The notes under the pieces are model-generated. The model worked only from the letters and a program-made list of their open reading frames with translations. It was not told the origin of the DNA and made no database searches. A stretch of DNA of 64,000 bases from Streptomyces marispadix. GTDB taxonomy: Bacteria > Actinomycetota > Actinomycetes > Streptomycetales > Streptomycetaceae. A program made the translations under genes and the position numbers. This document shows, piece by piece, positions 38,103 through 46,938 of the stretch. The number at the start of each line of letters is the position of its first letter. The stretch's first letter is position 1. Where the stretch lies: positions 5,191,001 through 5,255,000 of the forward strand of contig NZ_JAKWJU010000002.1 in assembly GCF_022524345.1 (NCBI RefSeq), read 5' to 3'.

Positions 38103-39479
38103 ATGTCCATGGCTGTCAGTGGATCCGATGAAAATGCCCTGAGCGCGGGGACCGTCGATCGGCGGCTCCGCAGAACCCGCTGCGCCCAGCGGGCATTTGT
38201 GGTGCTCGCGGCGCTGGGCCTCACGGCCGTCGGCGCGGTGCCGGCCGCCGCCGGCCAGGCGCACCCTTCGCGTGGCAGCGCTCCGGCTGCCGGATACGCG
38301 ACCGCCGGGCAGGAGCCCGGCAAGGCGGGCCAGGATCCGGGCCTGGACAGCACCGGCGAGTGCAAGTTCGGCGGCAAGAACATCAAGAGCACGCCGTGGT
38401 CGCTCCAGCGCGTACTTCTCGACGAGCTGTGGAGCGAGGCCACCGGCGAGGGCGTCACGGTCGCCGTGATCGACACCGGCGTCGACAAGGACAATTCGCA
38501 GGTCCGCCCCGCACTCGCCCCCGGCGGCAAGGACTTCGTCGGCAAGTCCAACGGCACCACCGACGTCAATGGCCACGGCACACGGGTCGCCGGCATCATC
38601 GCCGCCCGCAAGGCCAAGGACACCGGTTTCTCCGGCATCGCGCCGAAGGCGAAGATACTGCCGCTCCGTTACACCGGCAGCGAGGACCCGGAGAAAAAGG
38701 GCGACTCGTCGACGATGGTCGAGGCCATCGACTACGCGGTGTCGAAGAAGGTCGACATCATCAACATCTCCTCCGACACCGCGGACAAGAAGTCCAACCC
38801 GGGGCTACAGGCCGCCGTCCAGAAGGCCGTGAACGCGGGGATTCTCGTGGTGGCCGCCGCGGGCAACGACGGCGCCAACGGGAAGCTGGAGTACACCTAC
38901 CCCGCCTCCTACGAGGGCGTCCTCGCCGTAGCGGCCTCCGACCGCAACAACGAACGCGCCTTCTTCTCCCAGTCCGGACGCTTCGTGGGCATCGCCGCCC
39001 CCGGTGTCGGCATGGTCTCCACCGTGCCGAACGGCGGCCAGTGCCCGGCGGACGGCACCTCGTTCTCGGCGCCGTACGTCGCGGGCGTCGCCGCGTTGAT
39101 GTTCGAGAAGTACCCGACGTGGGACGCACAGCAGATCGCCGCCCGTATGCAGCAGACGGCCAACAGGCCCGGCCCCACCAAGGACGCACAGCTCGGCTGG
39201 GGCGTCGTCGACCCCGTCGCGGCACTCACCGGTGACGACAAGCCGCAGAACCAGCCGCACGCGGACGTACGGCAACAGAGCCGCCACGTCACGCCGATGT
39301 CCCTCACCGTCGGCGAGAGCGACACCGAACGCACCCAGCGCATCTCGGTCTACGTCATGAGTGCGGGCACCGTACTCACACTTCTTATCGGCGGCACTGC
39401 CATCGCAGCCCGCGACCACCGCCGCAAGCGCACGCCCGAGGGCGGCTCGGCGGACAGCACGACTTCAACGAGGCATTAG
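38103..39479 (+). CDS. mycP: Mycosin, type VII secretion-associated subtilisin protease
   Basis: MycP is the membrane-anchored subtilisin-like protease of ESX systems (458 aa). A signal peptide covers about residues 28-51 (VVLAALGLTAVGAVPAAAG). The triad is Asp124 (AVIDTGVD), His158 (NGHGTRVAG) and Ser320 (DGTSFSAPYVAG), with the oxyanion Asn in AAAGNDG (255). A C-terminal helix (VYVMSAGTVLTLLIGGTAIA) anchors it, followed by a basic tail. The N-terminal extension before the catalytic domain (52-100) matches mycosins. A second mycosin is encoded about 2 kb downstream. Confidence 0.94.
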   Translation: MSMAVSGSDENALSAGTVDRRLRRTRCAQRAFVVLAALGLTAVGAVPAAAGQAHPSRGSAPAAGYATAGQEPGKAGQDPGLDSTGECKFGGKNIKSTPWSLQRVLLDELWSEATGEGVTVAVIDTGVDKDNSQVRPALAPGGKDFVGKSNGTTDVNGHGTRVAGIIAARKAKDTGFSGIAPKAKILPLRYTGSEDPEKKGDSSTMVEAIDYAVSKKVDIINISSDTADKKSNPGLQAAVQKAVNAGILVVAAAGNDGANGKLEYTYPASYEGVLAVAASDRNNERAFFSQSGRFVGIAAPGVGMVSTVPNGGQCPADGTSFSAPYVAGVAALMFEKYPTWDAQQIAARMQQTANRPGPTKDAQLGWGVVDPVAALTGDDKPQNQPHADVRQQSRHVTPMSLTVGESDTERTQRISVYVMSAGTVLTLLIGGTAIAARDHRRKRTPEGGSADSTTSTRH

Positions 39480-39505
39480 GCAGCAGGGGGAGAGGAGACG
39501 GGGCT

Positions 39506-39835
39506 ATGAGCAGCGGATACAAAGTCGATCTGAGCGCCCTGGACGAGGTCATCAAGAAGCTGAACCGCGTGGTCGACGACATGGGCGGCCCGCACACCTG
39601 CGCGAAGTACGAGACGTACCTGCCGCCTGGGTGGCTGGGTAAGGGATTCGCGGAAGAGGATGAATTCCGCGTCACCCACGGCAAGACCAAGGGGAACATC
39701 GAGGGCTACATCAAGCAGTTGCAGGGCCTGATCAATCAGTTCAGCTCCAACACCTCGCAGGTGCGCCGTAATTACGACGACCAGGAGCAGAAGACCAAGC
39801 ACGGTGTCTCGACGGAAGCCGGCGGCGGCAAGTGA
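39506..39835 (+). CDS. Small WXG100-like/EspC-like protein
   Basis: A 109-aa helical protein with a mycosin on one side and a larger WXG-type protein on the other. The N-terminal helix is LSALDEVIKKLNRVVDDMG, a mid-region has PPGWLGKGF (Trp-x-Gly-like turn with an extra residue), and the second helix is GNIEGYIKQLQGLINQFSSNTS. This hairpin layout resembles secreted ESX substrates. GAGGAGACGGGG precedes the ATG. Exact family not recognised; it probably dimerises with the product of the next gene, 40 bases downstream (inference). Confidence 0.75.
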   Translation: MSSGYKVDLSALDEVIKKLNRVVDDMGGPHTCAKYETYLPPGWLGKGFAEEDEFRVTHGKTKGNIEGYIKQLQGLINQFSSNTSQVRRNYDDQEQKTKHGVSTEAGGGK

Positions 39836-39875
39836 CGCGGGCCGACCGGATTTCAACGGTGGGGAGTGACGACTA

Positions 39876-41393
39876 GTGGGATATCCGGCTTACGGAGCGC
39901 CGACGCAGGAGCAGATCGAGGCTCAGCGGCAAGCGATCGAAGACGCCAAGAGGGAGTCGCACGCGGAGGGCTTGGAGGGTCACGAGAAGGAGATCTCGGA
40001 CTACCAGAAGGTCAATCAGCAGTTCCCTCTGAAGACCGATTTCACGGCTCACGACATCGATGCCCTCAAGGGCATGATCGAGCACGCCAACCCCGACGGC
40101 GTCGACGGAATCGGCAAGAACTGGAAGCGAGTTCACGACAAGCTGGTCGGTGAGGGTGGTGGAGGCTCTCCCTCGGGCGACAGCGCATACGGCCAGTTGA
40201 AGAAGGCCGTCGACGATGTGCTTGAACACTGGGAAGGCGAGAGCGCCAATCAGTTCAAGACAAAGGCCCAGAAAATCCTCCAGCAGATCGCGAACAGCGC
40301 CGCGCACGCCAAGGTCGTGTCCGAGGCCATGACTGCGGCTTCGAACGACCTGCGTACGCAGCGCGACGCGATCAGCAAGATCGAGAAGCCTAGCTGGTTC
40401 TCCAAGGCGTGGGACTGCGTCACCGACTCCGGACGTGACGACAAGTACACGGAGCAGGACGTAAAGAGCGGCAACATCCCGAAAGACCTGATCGCCCAGG
40501 CCAACGAGGGCTACATCGGGGCCGAGAAGGAAGAGCAGCTCAAGGCCGTCGCCATCATGGAGAACCTGGGGCGCAGCTACGTCGGCTACTCGCGGCGCAT
40601 TGAGACTTCAATCGACGACGGCGACGGAGGCGTGCCGCCGTCCAATCCTGAGACCCCGATGCCGACTCCGATCCCGGCCGCCTCGGGATCGTCGGCGACG
40701 CCGTCGTCCTCCGCCGCCGTCAGGAGCGCGTCGAGTGCCGCCGCGACCTCCGCAGCACCGGCTCAGGCGAGCGTTCCCAGGGACCCGGGGATCAGCGGAG
40801 GCGAGCAGGTCCCCGCGAGCGCCACCAAGGTCGACAGCGCTCCGGCCGGTATCTCCGGTGCGGGCACCAGCGGTGCTCCGAGCGGCGGTTCGGTCTCGGG
40901 CGCCGGTGCGGCCGGCGGTGTGAGTGCAGGCGCGGGCGCCGGTACCACGGCAGGCGTAGCGGGCGGTGGCCTGATGGGCGGTGCGGCAGGAGCTGCCGCC
41001 GCGCGAGGCGCCGCTGGACGAGCGGGTATCGGCGGCGCGGGCGCGATGGGAGCCCGCGGTGGTGGTGCCGCTGCGGGTGGCCGTGGAGCCGCGGGTGCCG
41101 CGGGCCGTGGTGCGCTGGCGAAGGCGAAGGGCGGTGTCGCCGGAGCCCCCAGGGGCATCAGCGGCGGCAAGCCCGCGACTCCCGGTGGCACCGGTCTCGG
41201 CAAGGGCCGCGGCGGCGCCGCCGGAGCTGCCGGACGTGGCGGCCGCGCCGGAATGCTCGCTGGCGCCCGGGGCACGAACCAGCGGCCGGACGAGGAGGAG
41301 CGCAACGAGGGCAACCGTCCCGACTACCTTGTCGAGGACGAGGAGACCTGGACTCCGGACGACGGTCGCAGCGTCCCGAAGACGATCGAGTAG
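39876..41393 (+). CDS. Large WXG-type secretion substrate with Gly/Ala-rich C-terminus
   Basis: A 505-aa protein; GTG start with GGGGAG upstream. Residues about 80-190 form a helical hairpin with the turn LEHWEGESANQF. Residues about 245-470 are a disordered Ala/Gly/Ser region. The C-terminus NRPDYLVEDEETWTP is a motif I recognise in actinobacterial ESX-linked proteins of PPE/EspE-like type. No toxin domain is recognised. It likely pairs with the small protein upstream, as PE/PPE-type partners do. A strong terminator follows. Confidence 0.75.
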   Translation: MGYPAYGAPTQEQIEAQRQAIEDAKRESHAEGLEGHEKEISDYQKVNQQFPLKTDFTAHDIDALKGMIEHANPDGVDGIGKNWKRVHDKLVGEGGGGSPSGDSAYGQLKKAVDDVLEHWEGESANQFKTKAQKILQQIANSAAHAKVVSEAMTAASNDLRTQRDAISKIEKPSWFSKAWDCVTDSGRDDKYTEQDVKSGNIPKDLIAQANEGYIGAEKEEQLKAVAIMENLGRSYVGYSRRIETSIDDGDGGVPPSNPETPMPTPIPAASGSSATPSSSAAVRSASSAAATSAAPAQASVPRDPGISGGEQVPASATKVDSAPAGISGAGTSGAPSGGSVSGAGAAGGVSAGAGAGTTAGVAGGGLMGGAAGAAAARGAAGRAGIGGAGAMGARGGGAAAGGRGAAGAAGRGALAKAKGGVAGAPRGISGGKPATPGGTGLGKGRGGAAGAAGRGGRAGMLAGARGTNQRPDEEERNEGNRPDYLVEDEETWTPDDGRSVPKTIE

Positions 41394-41424
41394 AAGCGGT
41401 GGCAGGAAGCCACTGAAAGAGACA

Positions 41425-41460
41425 GATGGCCCTCGCGAAAAGGAATTCGCGAGGGCCGTC
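41425..41460 (+). terminator. Terminator between substrate gene and second mycosin
   Basis: Perfect 12-bp arms GGCCCTCGCGAA (41428-41439) and its complement (41446-41457) with loop AAGGAA, extended to 15 bp by one G-U and two further pairs. It ends 27 bases before the second mycosin gene, which may be read by leak-through. Confidence 0.6.
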
Positions 41461-41486
41461 GTCAAGAGCACGAAGGGGAGCAGGAG

Positions 41487-42791
41487 TTGAGTCTCCGACG
41501 AGCGCTGCACCTGGTGGGCACCGGAGCGTTGACGGGAGCCCTGCTCCTCGGATCCGCTCCCGCGGCCTCCGCGGACGACATCCGTGACCGGCAGTGGGCC
41601 TTGGATTTCTTTGCGGGCGAGGACATTTGGGAGCATGCCACCGGGAAGGGCGTGACTGTCGCCGTCGTCGACACCGGAGTGGATTCCGAGCAACCGGACC
41701 TCAAGGGATCGGTGCTTCGCGGCAAGGACTACACGCAGGGCAAGGGGACCAGAGACAACGGCCGGCACGGCACCGCGATGGCGGGCCTGATCGCGGCCCA
41801 TGGGCATGGGCCTGGCGGCAAATCCGGTATGAAGGGGCTGGCTCCCGGGGCGAAGATCATGCCTCTGACCACCGAGATCGGATCGACGAACTCCTTCCAG
41901 TCACAGGGCATTCGCTACGCCGTCGACCACGGTGCCGACGTCATCAACCTCTCCTACGCGGGACCGTTGATTCCGGGCGACGAACAGGCGGTCAGGTACG
42001 CCATCTCCAAAGACGTCGTAGTCGTGGCCGGCAGCGGCAATTCGCCCGGCAAGCACAAGGAGTACCCCGCGGGCTATCCGGGAGTCCTCTCCGTGGGCGG
42101 CCTTGGGCGTGACGGCACGCTGTGGGAGTCCTCCTCTTGGGGTTCCAACGTTTCTCTGGTCGCCCCGGCCGAGAAGAACGTCACCCCGGACAAGAAGTAT
42201 GAGTCCGGTTACGGATTCACATCGGGTACATCCGACGCCAGCGCCTACGTCTCCGCCGCCGCGGCGCTCGTCCGGGAGAAGCACCCCGATCTCACCGCCG
42301 GGCAGGTGATCAACCGGCTGATCAAGACGGCCAAGCCGCTGACGGACGCCAAGGGCAACGCCCCCAAGCTGCCCGATGAGAAGTTCGGTTATGGCGTGGT
42401 ACGGCCGTACCGGGCGGTGACGAACGACATTCCGGCGGGGCCGAAGGCCGGGCCGCTCGCGCAGTCCGGGTCGTCGGACTCGTCAGCGGGCGATGCCGCT
42501 TCGGACTCCGGTTCGTCGTCCGACGACTCCTCCGGCTGGATGTTCGCCCTGGGCCCGCCCGTCGTGCTGTTCGGGCTGATCTTCCTCGTGCTCGTGGGCG
42601 TCGCGGTCCTCGTGGTGGTCCTCGTCAAGCGGAAGGACAGCCGGGACCGGGTGAGCGATCCTTGGGCCTCGGGCGGAGGACCGTCCGTGCCGCCGCAGCA
42701 GCCGGGGCAGCAAGTCCAGGCGCCCACAGGGCAGTTCGGGGGGCCGCCCAACTCGCCGCCGCCTCCGCCGAATCAGCCTCCGTCGCGGTGA
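41487..42791 (+). CDS. mycP: Second mycosin-type subtilisin protease
   Basis: A 434-aa S8 protease with signal peptide (residues about 5-29, LVGTGALTGALLLGSAPAASA) and triad Asp62 (VVDTGVD), His94 (NGRHGTAMAG) and Ser249 (SGTSDASAYVS); oxyanion Asn185. A C-terminal helix (MFALGPPVVLFGLIFLVLVGVAVLVVV is the hydrophobic run, given by position about 351-377) anchors it, with a cytoplasmic Pro/Gln-rich tail. It differs clearly from the first mycosin: no 50-residue N-terminal extension and a Pro-rich end. GGGGAG precedes the start. Confidence 0.92.
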   Translation: MSLRRALHLVGTGALTGALLLGSAPAASADDIRDRQWALDFFAGEDIWEHATGKGVTVAVVDTGVDSEQPDLKGSVLRGKDYTQGKGTRDNGRHGTAMAGLIAAHGHGPGGKSGMKGLAPGAKIMPLTTEIGSTNSFQSQGIRYAVDHGADVINLSYAGPLIPGDEQAVRYAISKDVVVVAGSGNSPGKHKEYPAGYPGVLSVGGLGRDGTLWESSSWGSNVSLVAPAEKNVTPDKKYESGYGFTSGTSDASAYVSAAAALVREKHPDLTAGQVINRLIKTAKPLTDAKGNAPKLPDEKFGYGVVRPYRAVTNDIPAGPKAGPLAQSGSSDSSAGDAASDSGSSSDDSSGWMFALGPPVVLFGLIFLVLVGVAVLVVVLVKRKDSRDRVSDPWASGGGPSVPPQQPGQQVQAPTGQFGGPPNSPPPPPNQPPSR

Positions 42792-42842
42792 GCTGAGGCC
42801 GCGCGCCGAACGACACCGTGCCCCGAACGGCAATCGATCAGC

Positions 42843-42881
42843 GTCCCGTCGGTCTCCTCACCGCAGTGAGAGCGACGGGAC
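42843..42881. terminator. Bidirectional hairpin between convergent genes
   Basis: Arms GTCCCGTCG (42843-42851) and CGACGGGAC (42873-42881) enclose an inner TCAC-CGCA-GTGA stem. It sits between the second mycosin and the convergent membrane protein gene and could terminate both. Confidence 0.5.
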
Positions 42882-42918
42882 ACTGTCTGTCCAAGTTGTC
42901 CGGTGTAGGACCCCTCGC

Positions 42919-43299
42919 TCAGAGCTGCCTGACCAGCTCCGCCGCGTCCTTCAGTGACAGCCGAGGCTCCTGCCTCCGCAGCTCCTTCACTGCCCTGACC
43001 TCGCCCTTGCTGGCCTTCACCGAGCGCACGGCCTCGACGTCGATGCGCTCGCGTACGTCGTCCAGGGCCATCGAGTTGGCGCGCTGCCGTTGACGACGGA
43101 CCCAGACGCTCACAATCCCAGCGGCGGGGACGAAGGTCCACGCCACGATGGTGACGGCCGTTTCGGGGGTGGTCGCGCCGGTTAGCGAGAGCAGCAGGAT
43201 TACGGCCGCGGCAACGCTGAGAAGTGAGAGGAACCAGATCAGTTCGAGCTTCTTGAGCGAACGTGCGTCTCTGACGCGCCCGTTCGTGGGCTGGTTCAT
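42919..43299 (-). CDS. Two-helix membrane protein with L7/L12-like C-terminus
   Basis: A 126-aa protein from the ATG at 43299 (MNQPTNGRVRDARSLKK); the open frame runs much further up but over the promoter of the divergent gene. Two membrane helices (ELIWFLSLLSVAAAVILLLSL and AVTIVAWTFVPAAGIVSVWV) are followed by a basic cytoplasmic stretch. The last 35 residues (KGEVRAVKELRRQEPRLSL then KDAAELVRQL) resemble the C-terminal domain of ribosomal protein L7/L12. Function unknown. It lies on the opposite strand inside the ESX locus. Confidence 0.7.
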   Translation of the reverse strand: MNQPTNGRVRDARSLKKLELIWFLSLLSVAAAVILLLSLTGATTPETAVTIVAWTFVPAAGIVSVWVRRQRQRANSMALDDVRERIDVEAVRSVKASKGEVRAVKELRRQEPRLSLKDAAELVRQL

Positions 43300-43681
43300 C
43301 ACGCGGGAACCCTTCTGCCTTGCTGCCGGAGTCCAGGGAGGGCGGTTCCGCCCCTGCCATACGGTACGTCGGCCCGGCCGTCGCGCCACAGGCCGGTGTG
43401 GATTTCCTGTGGAGCTTCCCGAAGGGTCATGCCAAGGATCACGGTCGCCTGCAACCGCTTCGTGGCTTCCGCAACTCCCCATCGCCGTACGGCAGTCGCA
43501 GACCGGCGCACAATCGGTCCCCCGGGCCCCGAGCCTGGGACGATCACATTCCGTGGGCCGTCCGCTGCCCATATAATCAGCGCTGCTGCGAGAGGTGTCA
43601 TCGCCGCCGGGGTGAATTGCCCGGTTGATGCGCCTCTCGTCCGGCTTGTTCGCTCCCTTCACAACCGAGGAGAGGCACTTC
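43300..43681. other. Divergent region with a TATAAT box
   Basis: The 382 bases lie between the minus-strand membrane protein and the second substrate module. A perfect TATAAT (43572-43577) is striking at this base composition and lies 105 bases before the next gene. No gene is supported. Confidence 0.5.
43572..43577 (+). promoter_or_regulatory. -10 box TATAAT of the second substrate module
   Basis: Perfect consensus hexamer, 105 bases before the 43682 gene; -35 is weak (TTCCGT at 17 bases). Confidence 0.45.
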
Positions 43682-44005
43682 ATGGGGGACCACTTCAAGA
43701 CGGATGTCGATCAACTCGATCAGTTCGTCAAGACATTGGACAGCAGCGTCAAGGACCTCGAAGAGGCCCGTACGGCGCTGTCGCACGTCCGAGGCGACCA
43801 GATCGGCACAGCCCGGCTCGACAAGTCGTGCGACGAGTTCCAGGAGCACTGGAAGTACGGCTCGGAGCAGATGAGCGAGATGATCGGCGGCATCAAAGAG
43901 GGCGTGAAGTCGAACAAGCTGAGCTACCAGGAGATGGAGACGAACCTGGAGAAGGCGCTCAAGCAGATGGAGCAGCAGGGCACTTCGGCCGGCGGGGGCA
44001 AGTGA
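43682..44005 (+). CDS. Small helical ESX substrate-like protein
   Basis: A 107-aa protein from the ATG at 43682, with GAGGAGAGG upstream. It is two helices (TDVDQLDQFVKTLDSSVKD and SEQMSEMIGGIKEGVKSNK) around CDEFQEHWKYGSEQM, where W-K-Y-G is a WXG-like turn. The C-terminus is Gly-rich. The layout matches EspC/WXG100-like substrates. Its stop overlaps the start of the next WXG-type gene (TGATG), a typical small/large substrate pair. Confidence 0.78.
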   Translation: MGDHFKTDVDQLDQFVKTLDSSVKDLEEARTALSHVRGDQIGTARLDKSCDEFQEHWKYGSEQMSEMIGGIKEGVKSNKLSYQEMETNLEKALKQMEQQGTSAGGGK

Positions 44006-45298
44006 TGGCGAATCCGTATCCTCACCTCGGCTGGAACCCTGTTCCCGGAATCCCCTCCGAAGTCCAGTCGTTGAAGAACAAGGTCACCAAGGCGGCCACC
44101 GCGCTGCGCAGTTGTCACTCGCAGATCGAGCGCCTGATCGGCGAGAGCAGCCACTGGGAGGGCGACGCCGCGGACGCCTTCCGCGACAAGCTCGACAGCG
44201 ACCTGCCCAAGTACATGAAGGACGCCGCCACGTCGATGGAGAAGGCCGCCGCCCAACTCGCCAAGTGGGACAGCGACTTGACCTCCAACCGTGAGCTGGC
44301 CAAGAAGTACGACGACGAGGCGCGCGAGAAGAAGGAGGCGGCCGGCACCGCCAAGGAGCGCCAGGACGCCGCCCAGAAGGACCCGGACCTCAACCTCGGC
44401 GGCAAGGAGTACCCGAGCCAGGCCGAGGCGGACGCGGCGACGGCACGCCTGCGGGCGGCCGAGGGCCGTCTCAAGGAGGCCTCGGCCAGCTTGGAGAAGG
44501 CCAACGAGGCGTACAACGACGTCATCGAGAAGGCCAAGAAGCTGGAGGAGGAGCACGAGCGCGAGGCGAACAAGGTCGCCGACGAGCTCGACAAAGCCGA
44601 CGACGACCTCGCTCCCGAGGAGCCCGGCTGGCTGAGCAAGACCCTCAGCGCGATCGGCGACGGGCTGGCCGCAGCCGGGAAGTTCCTCCTCGACCACGCG
44701 GGCACCATCGGCGCGATCGCCGGTCTGCTGGCGCTCTTCCCGACGCCGCTGGCCCCGCTCTTCGCCGGAATCGCGGTCGTCGCGAGCGCGGCCTCGCTGG
44801 GCAAGAACCTGGCCAGTGAGGACTTCCGGGATTCGCTGACGGGCAAGTACGGCTGGGGCCAGGGCCTCACCGCCTGGGGCTCCGTGGCAGGCGACACCCT
44901 CGGCATGCTGCCCGGCGTCGGCGCTCTCGGTAAGGCGGGCGGCGAGGTCAGCGTGCTCTCCGGCGCGGCCCGTGAGGGCGGCGAGGCCATGTCCGCGGGC
45001 TCGAAGGCCGCCGCGTTCGGACGGGAGACCGTCGAGGCGTTCAATTTCAAGGCGCTCGACACCGCCACGGACCCGAACACCGGCCTGCTCCAGTACGGCA
45101 TCAACGGCGCGAACGTCCTCGCCAACAGCGCCTCTTCCCTGGAGACGGCAGGCGTTCTGCCGGATGCCGGGCCGAGCCACTACGGCGCTGAGGCCACCAA
45201 GGCCGGTCAAGGCCGGTGCCGCCGCGTACGGCGCCGGCGGGAACGCCTCGGACGCGGCACGCGGCATCAGCGACCTGGTAACGGGTCTCCGCCTGTGA
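44005..45298 (+). pseudogene. WXG-type ESX substrate, frameshifted near the 3' end
   Basis: The N-terminal domain has the turn SSHWEGDAADAFRDKL (Trp about 50) and long coiled coils (about 55-205, with repeated EKA/EEA heptads). A hydrophobic Ala/Gly/Leu region follows (about 225-275). In the sequence as given the frame leaves the expected path at 45208 and runs into the next gene to 46011 (668 codons in all). Removing 10 bases of a tandem duplication (45199-45217) restores a natural end: KAGAAAYGAGGNASDAARG then a stop at 45296-45298 that overlaps the next start. So this is a recent frameshift or an assembly error. Confidence 0.75.
45199..45217 (+). repeat. 10-bp tandem duplication causing a frameshift
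   Basis: AAGGCCGGTC at 45199-45208 is followed directly by AAGGCCGGT at 45209-45217. Ten extra bases shift the reading frame by one. Confidence 0.85.
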
Positions 45299-46011
45299 GC
45301 AGCGTTCAGGAAGAAGCCGTGATCAAGCCGCGGCCGCAGTTCTGGTACGAAATCCCGTACGGCTACGCCCAGTTGGAGGTCTATCCCTCCGACGAGCGGA
45401 TGGAGGAGCTGGCACGCGAGGTCCTGGCGCTCCCGGACGGGATGCGGGAGCGAGCCGACCAGGTGTTCCGGCTGTACGCGCTCGTGATGTACGAGATGCA
45501 GAAGCATCAAGTGCAGGGCTGCGCGCTGGGAGTGCACCCGGACGAACGCGAGGGCGCGGCGATGTCCGTGCTCACCGTCTCCAGCGTGTACTCGCCCGGC
45601 GTCAACCCCAAGGCGGTGCTCGCGACGCTGCTGAGTTCCGGCGCCGGGGCGACGCGGGAGACGGGCATCGTTCCGGTCGAACTGCCCTGCGGGCCGGGGT
45701 TCCTGACCGAGTCCGTGGAGCGTTCGGCGCCGCCCAGCGCGTCACCGGTGGAGGTCGACGGCGGCGACGGCGACGGCGAAGAGACCCGCGTCTGGCGCGG
45801 CCTGCTGGCCATCCCGGACACCCGCTCGTCGGCGATCATCGCCATTCAGCTCGTCACGCCGTCGGTGCATCTCGCCGACGACTACCGTGCCGTGCTCACC
45901 GGCATCGGACGCACGGTGAGCTTCACGGACCCCGCGCTCGCCGCCCGTACGGGGGACGAGCAGCCGGAGCCCGGTTCCGGGGCCGCGGCGGTGAGGAGCG
46001 ACTTCGGGTGA
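45295..46011 (+). CDS. Uncharacterised protein of the ESX locus
   Basis: A 238-aa soluble alpha/beta protein starting with GTG (MSSVQEEAVIKPRPQFWYEIP), which overlaps the restored stop of the upstream WXG-type gene (GTGA). Segments include ERADQVFRLYALVMYEMQKH, AAMSVLTVSSVYSPGVN and SSAIIAIQLVTPSVHLADDY. There is no signal peptide, membrane helix or recognised catalytic motif. As sequenced, it is also the C-terminus of a fused frame beginning at 44005. Its fold hints at a substrate chaperone such as EspG, but I cannot support that from motifs. Confidence 0.65.
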   Translation: MSSVQEEAVIKPRPQFWYEIPYGYAQLEVYPSDERMEELAREVLALPDGMRERADQVFRLYALVMYEMQKHQVQGCALGVHPDEREGAAMSVLTVSSVYSPGVNPKAVLATLLSSGAGATRETGIVPVELPCGPGFLTESVERSAPPSASPVEVDGGDGDGEETRVWRGLLAIPDTRSSAIIAIQLVTPSVHLADDYRAVLTGIGRTVSFTDPALAARTGDEQPEPGSGAAAVRSDFG

Positions 46012-46829
46012 GCGAGGAGAGGCCCGTGGGCGGCGGAGCAGCCGGACGCCCGGCGCAGGCGGCGACGGCGAACCGGCCGTCCCGGATGCTGACGGCGGCG
46101 AAGTGGGCCCTGGCCTTCGCCGCCGCCTACGGGCTCTCACTCCTGGTGCTGACCGACTCCCTCGTCTTCCTCGCCGTGCCGGGTCTGATCGCGCTGCTGG
46201 CGCTGACCGCCACGGCGGTGCTTCTGCTGCTCTACGAGCCCTTCCGCGGCGAAGTTCCGTACGCCACCGACGGATCGGACCGACGTGGGGCGGTGCGTTA
46301 CCACCGCACGGTCCTGCTGCGGCGGTACGCGGTGCTCCTGTGCGTCGTCGCCGTGCTGGTGGCTCTGGTGATCGGGACGCGGTCCGACTACGCCGTCATG
46401 TGCGCTCCCGTGGCGCTCGTCACCTTCCTGGTGGGGACCTTCTTCTGCGGCGAGCAGATGCGGTCGGTACGGATCGCCGCACGTGTGCTGGAGGCGTACG
46501 AGTTCACCTTCCGCGCCCCCGTGGAGAAGCTCAACCTGCGGGGCTCCGGCAAGCGTTCGCTGCGGCTCGGGGGAGAAGGCGGCGCCGAGCGCGGTCCCGA
46601 ACTGGCGGCTCATCAGCCGCTGGGCAAGCTGTGGCCGAAGGGCATCGAGGACGGCGTGTGGTTCGCCGGAGACGAGATCTTCGGCGGGGTCGTACTGGTT
46701 CCCGGCTCCGGTGAGTTGATGCGCGTACAGCCGCTGAAGTGGGACGAACTCGCGGCGGAGCGCAGCCGTGCGGGGGCCGAGCGCCTGGACCGTGCCACGC
46801 GAGCGGGGCTCACCCGGCGTTCGCTGTAG
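46008..46829 (+). CDS. Four-helix membrane protein, paralogue of the next gene
   Basis: A 273-aa membrane protein; GTG start overlapping the previous stop by 4 bases. Four membrane helices lie at about 28-45, 48-73, 106-122 and 128-147. A cytoplasmic domain follows with VLEAYEFTFRAP and the segment GIEDGVWFAGDEIFGGVVLVPG. The same G-x-E-x-G-x-W-F-A-G-D pattern appears in the following gene. No known family is recognised; co-translation with ESX substrate genes suggests an envelope accessory role. Confidence 0.7.
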   Translation: MSEERPVGGGAAGRPAQAATANRPSRMLTAAKWALAFAAAYGLSLLVLTDSLVFLAVPGLIALLALTATAVLLLLYEPFRGEVPYATDGSDRRGAVRYHRTVLLRRYAVLLCVVAVLVALVIGTRSDYAVMCAPVALVTFLVGTFFCGEQMRSVRIAARVLEAYEFTFRAPVEKLNLRGSGKRSLRLGGEGGAERGPELAAHQPLGKLWPKGIEDGVWFAGDEIFGGVVLVPGSGELMRVQPLKWDELAAERSRAGAERLDRATRAGLTRRSL

Positions 46830-46938
46830 CGCTTCGTGAGGCGTTCCGGGACGGGCGGCAAAGGGACGGTGCGGGGCCGCAGCAACGAGCGGCACCACAC
46901 CATCGAGCGACACCACGGATCGAGGAAGGACCTTCGAA

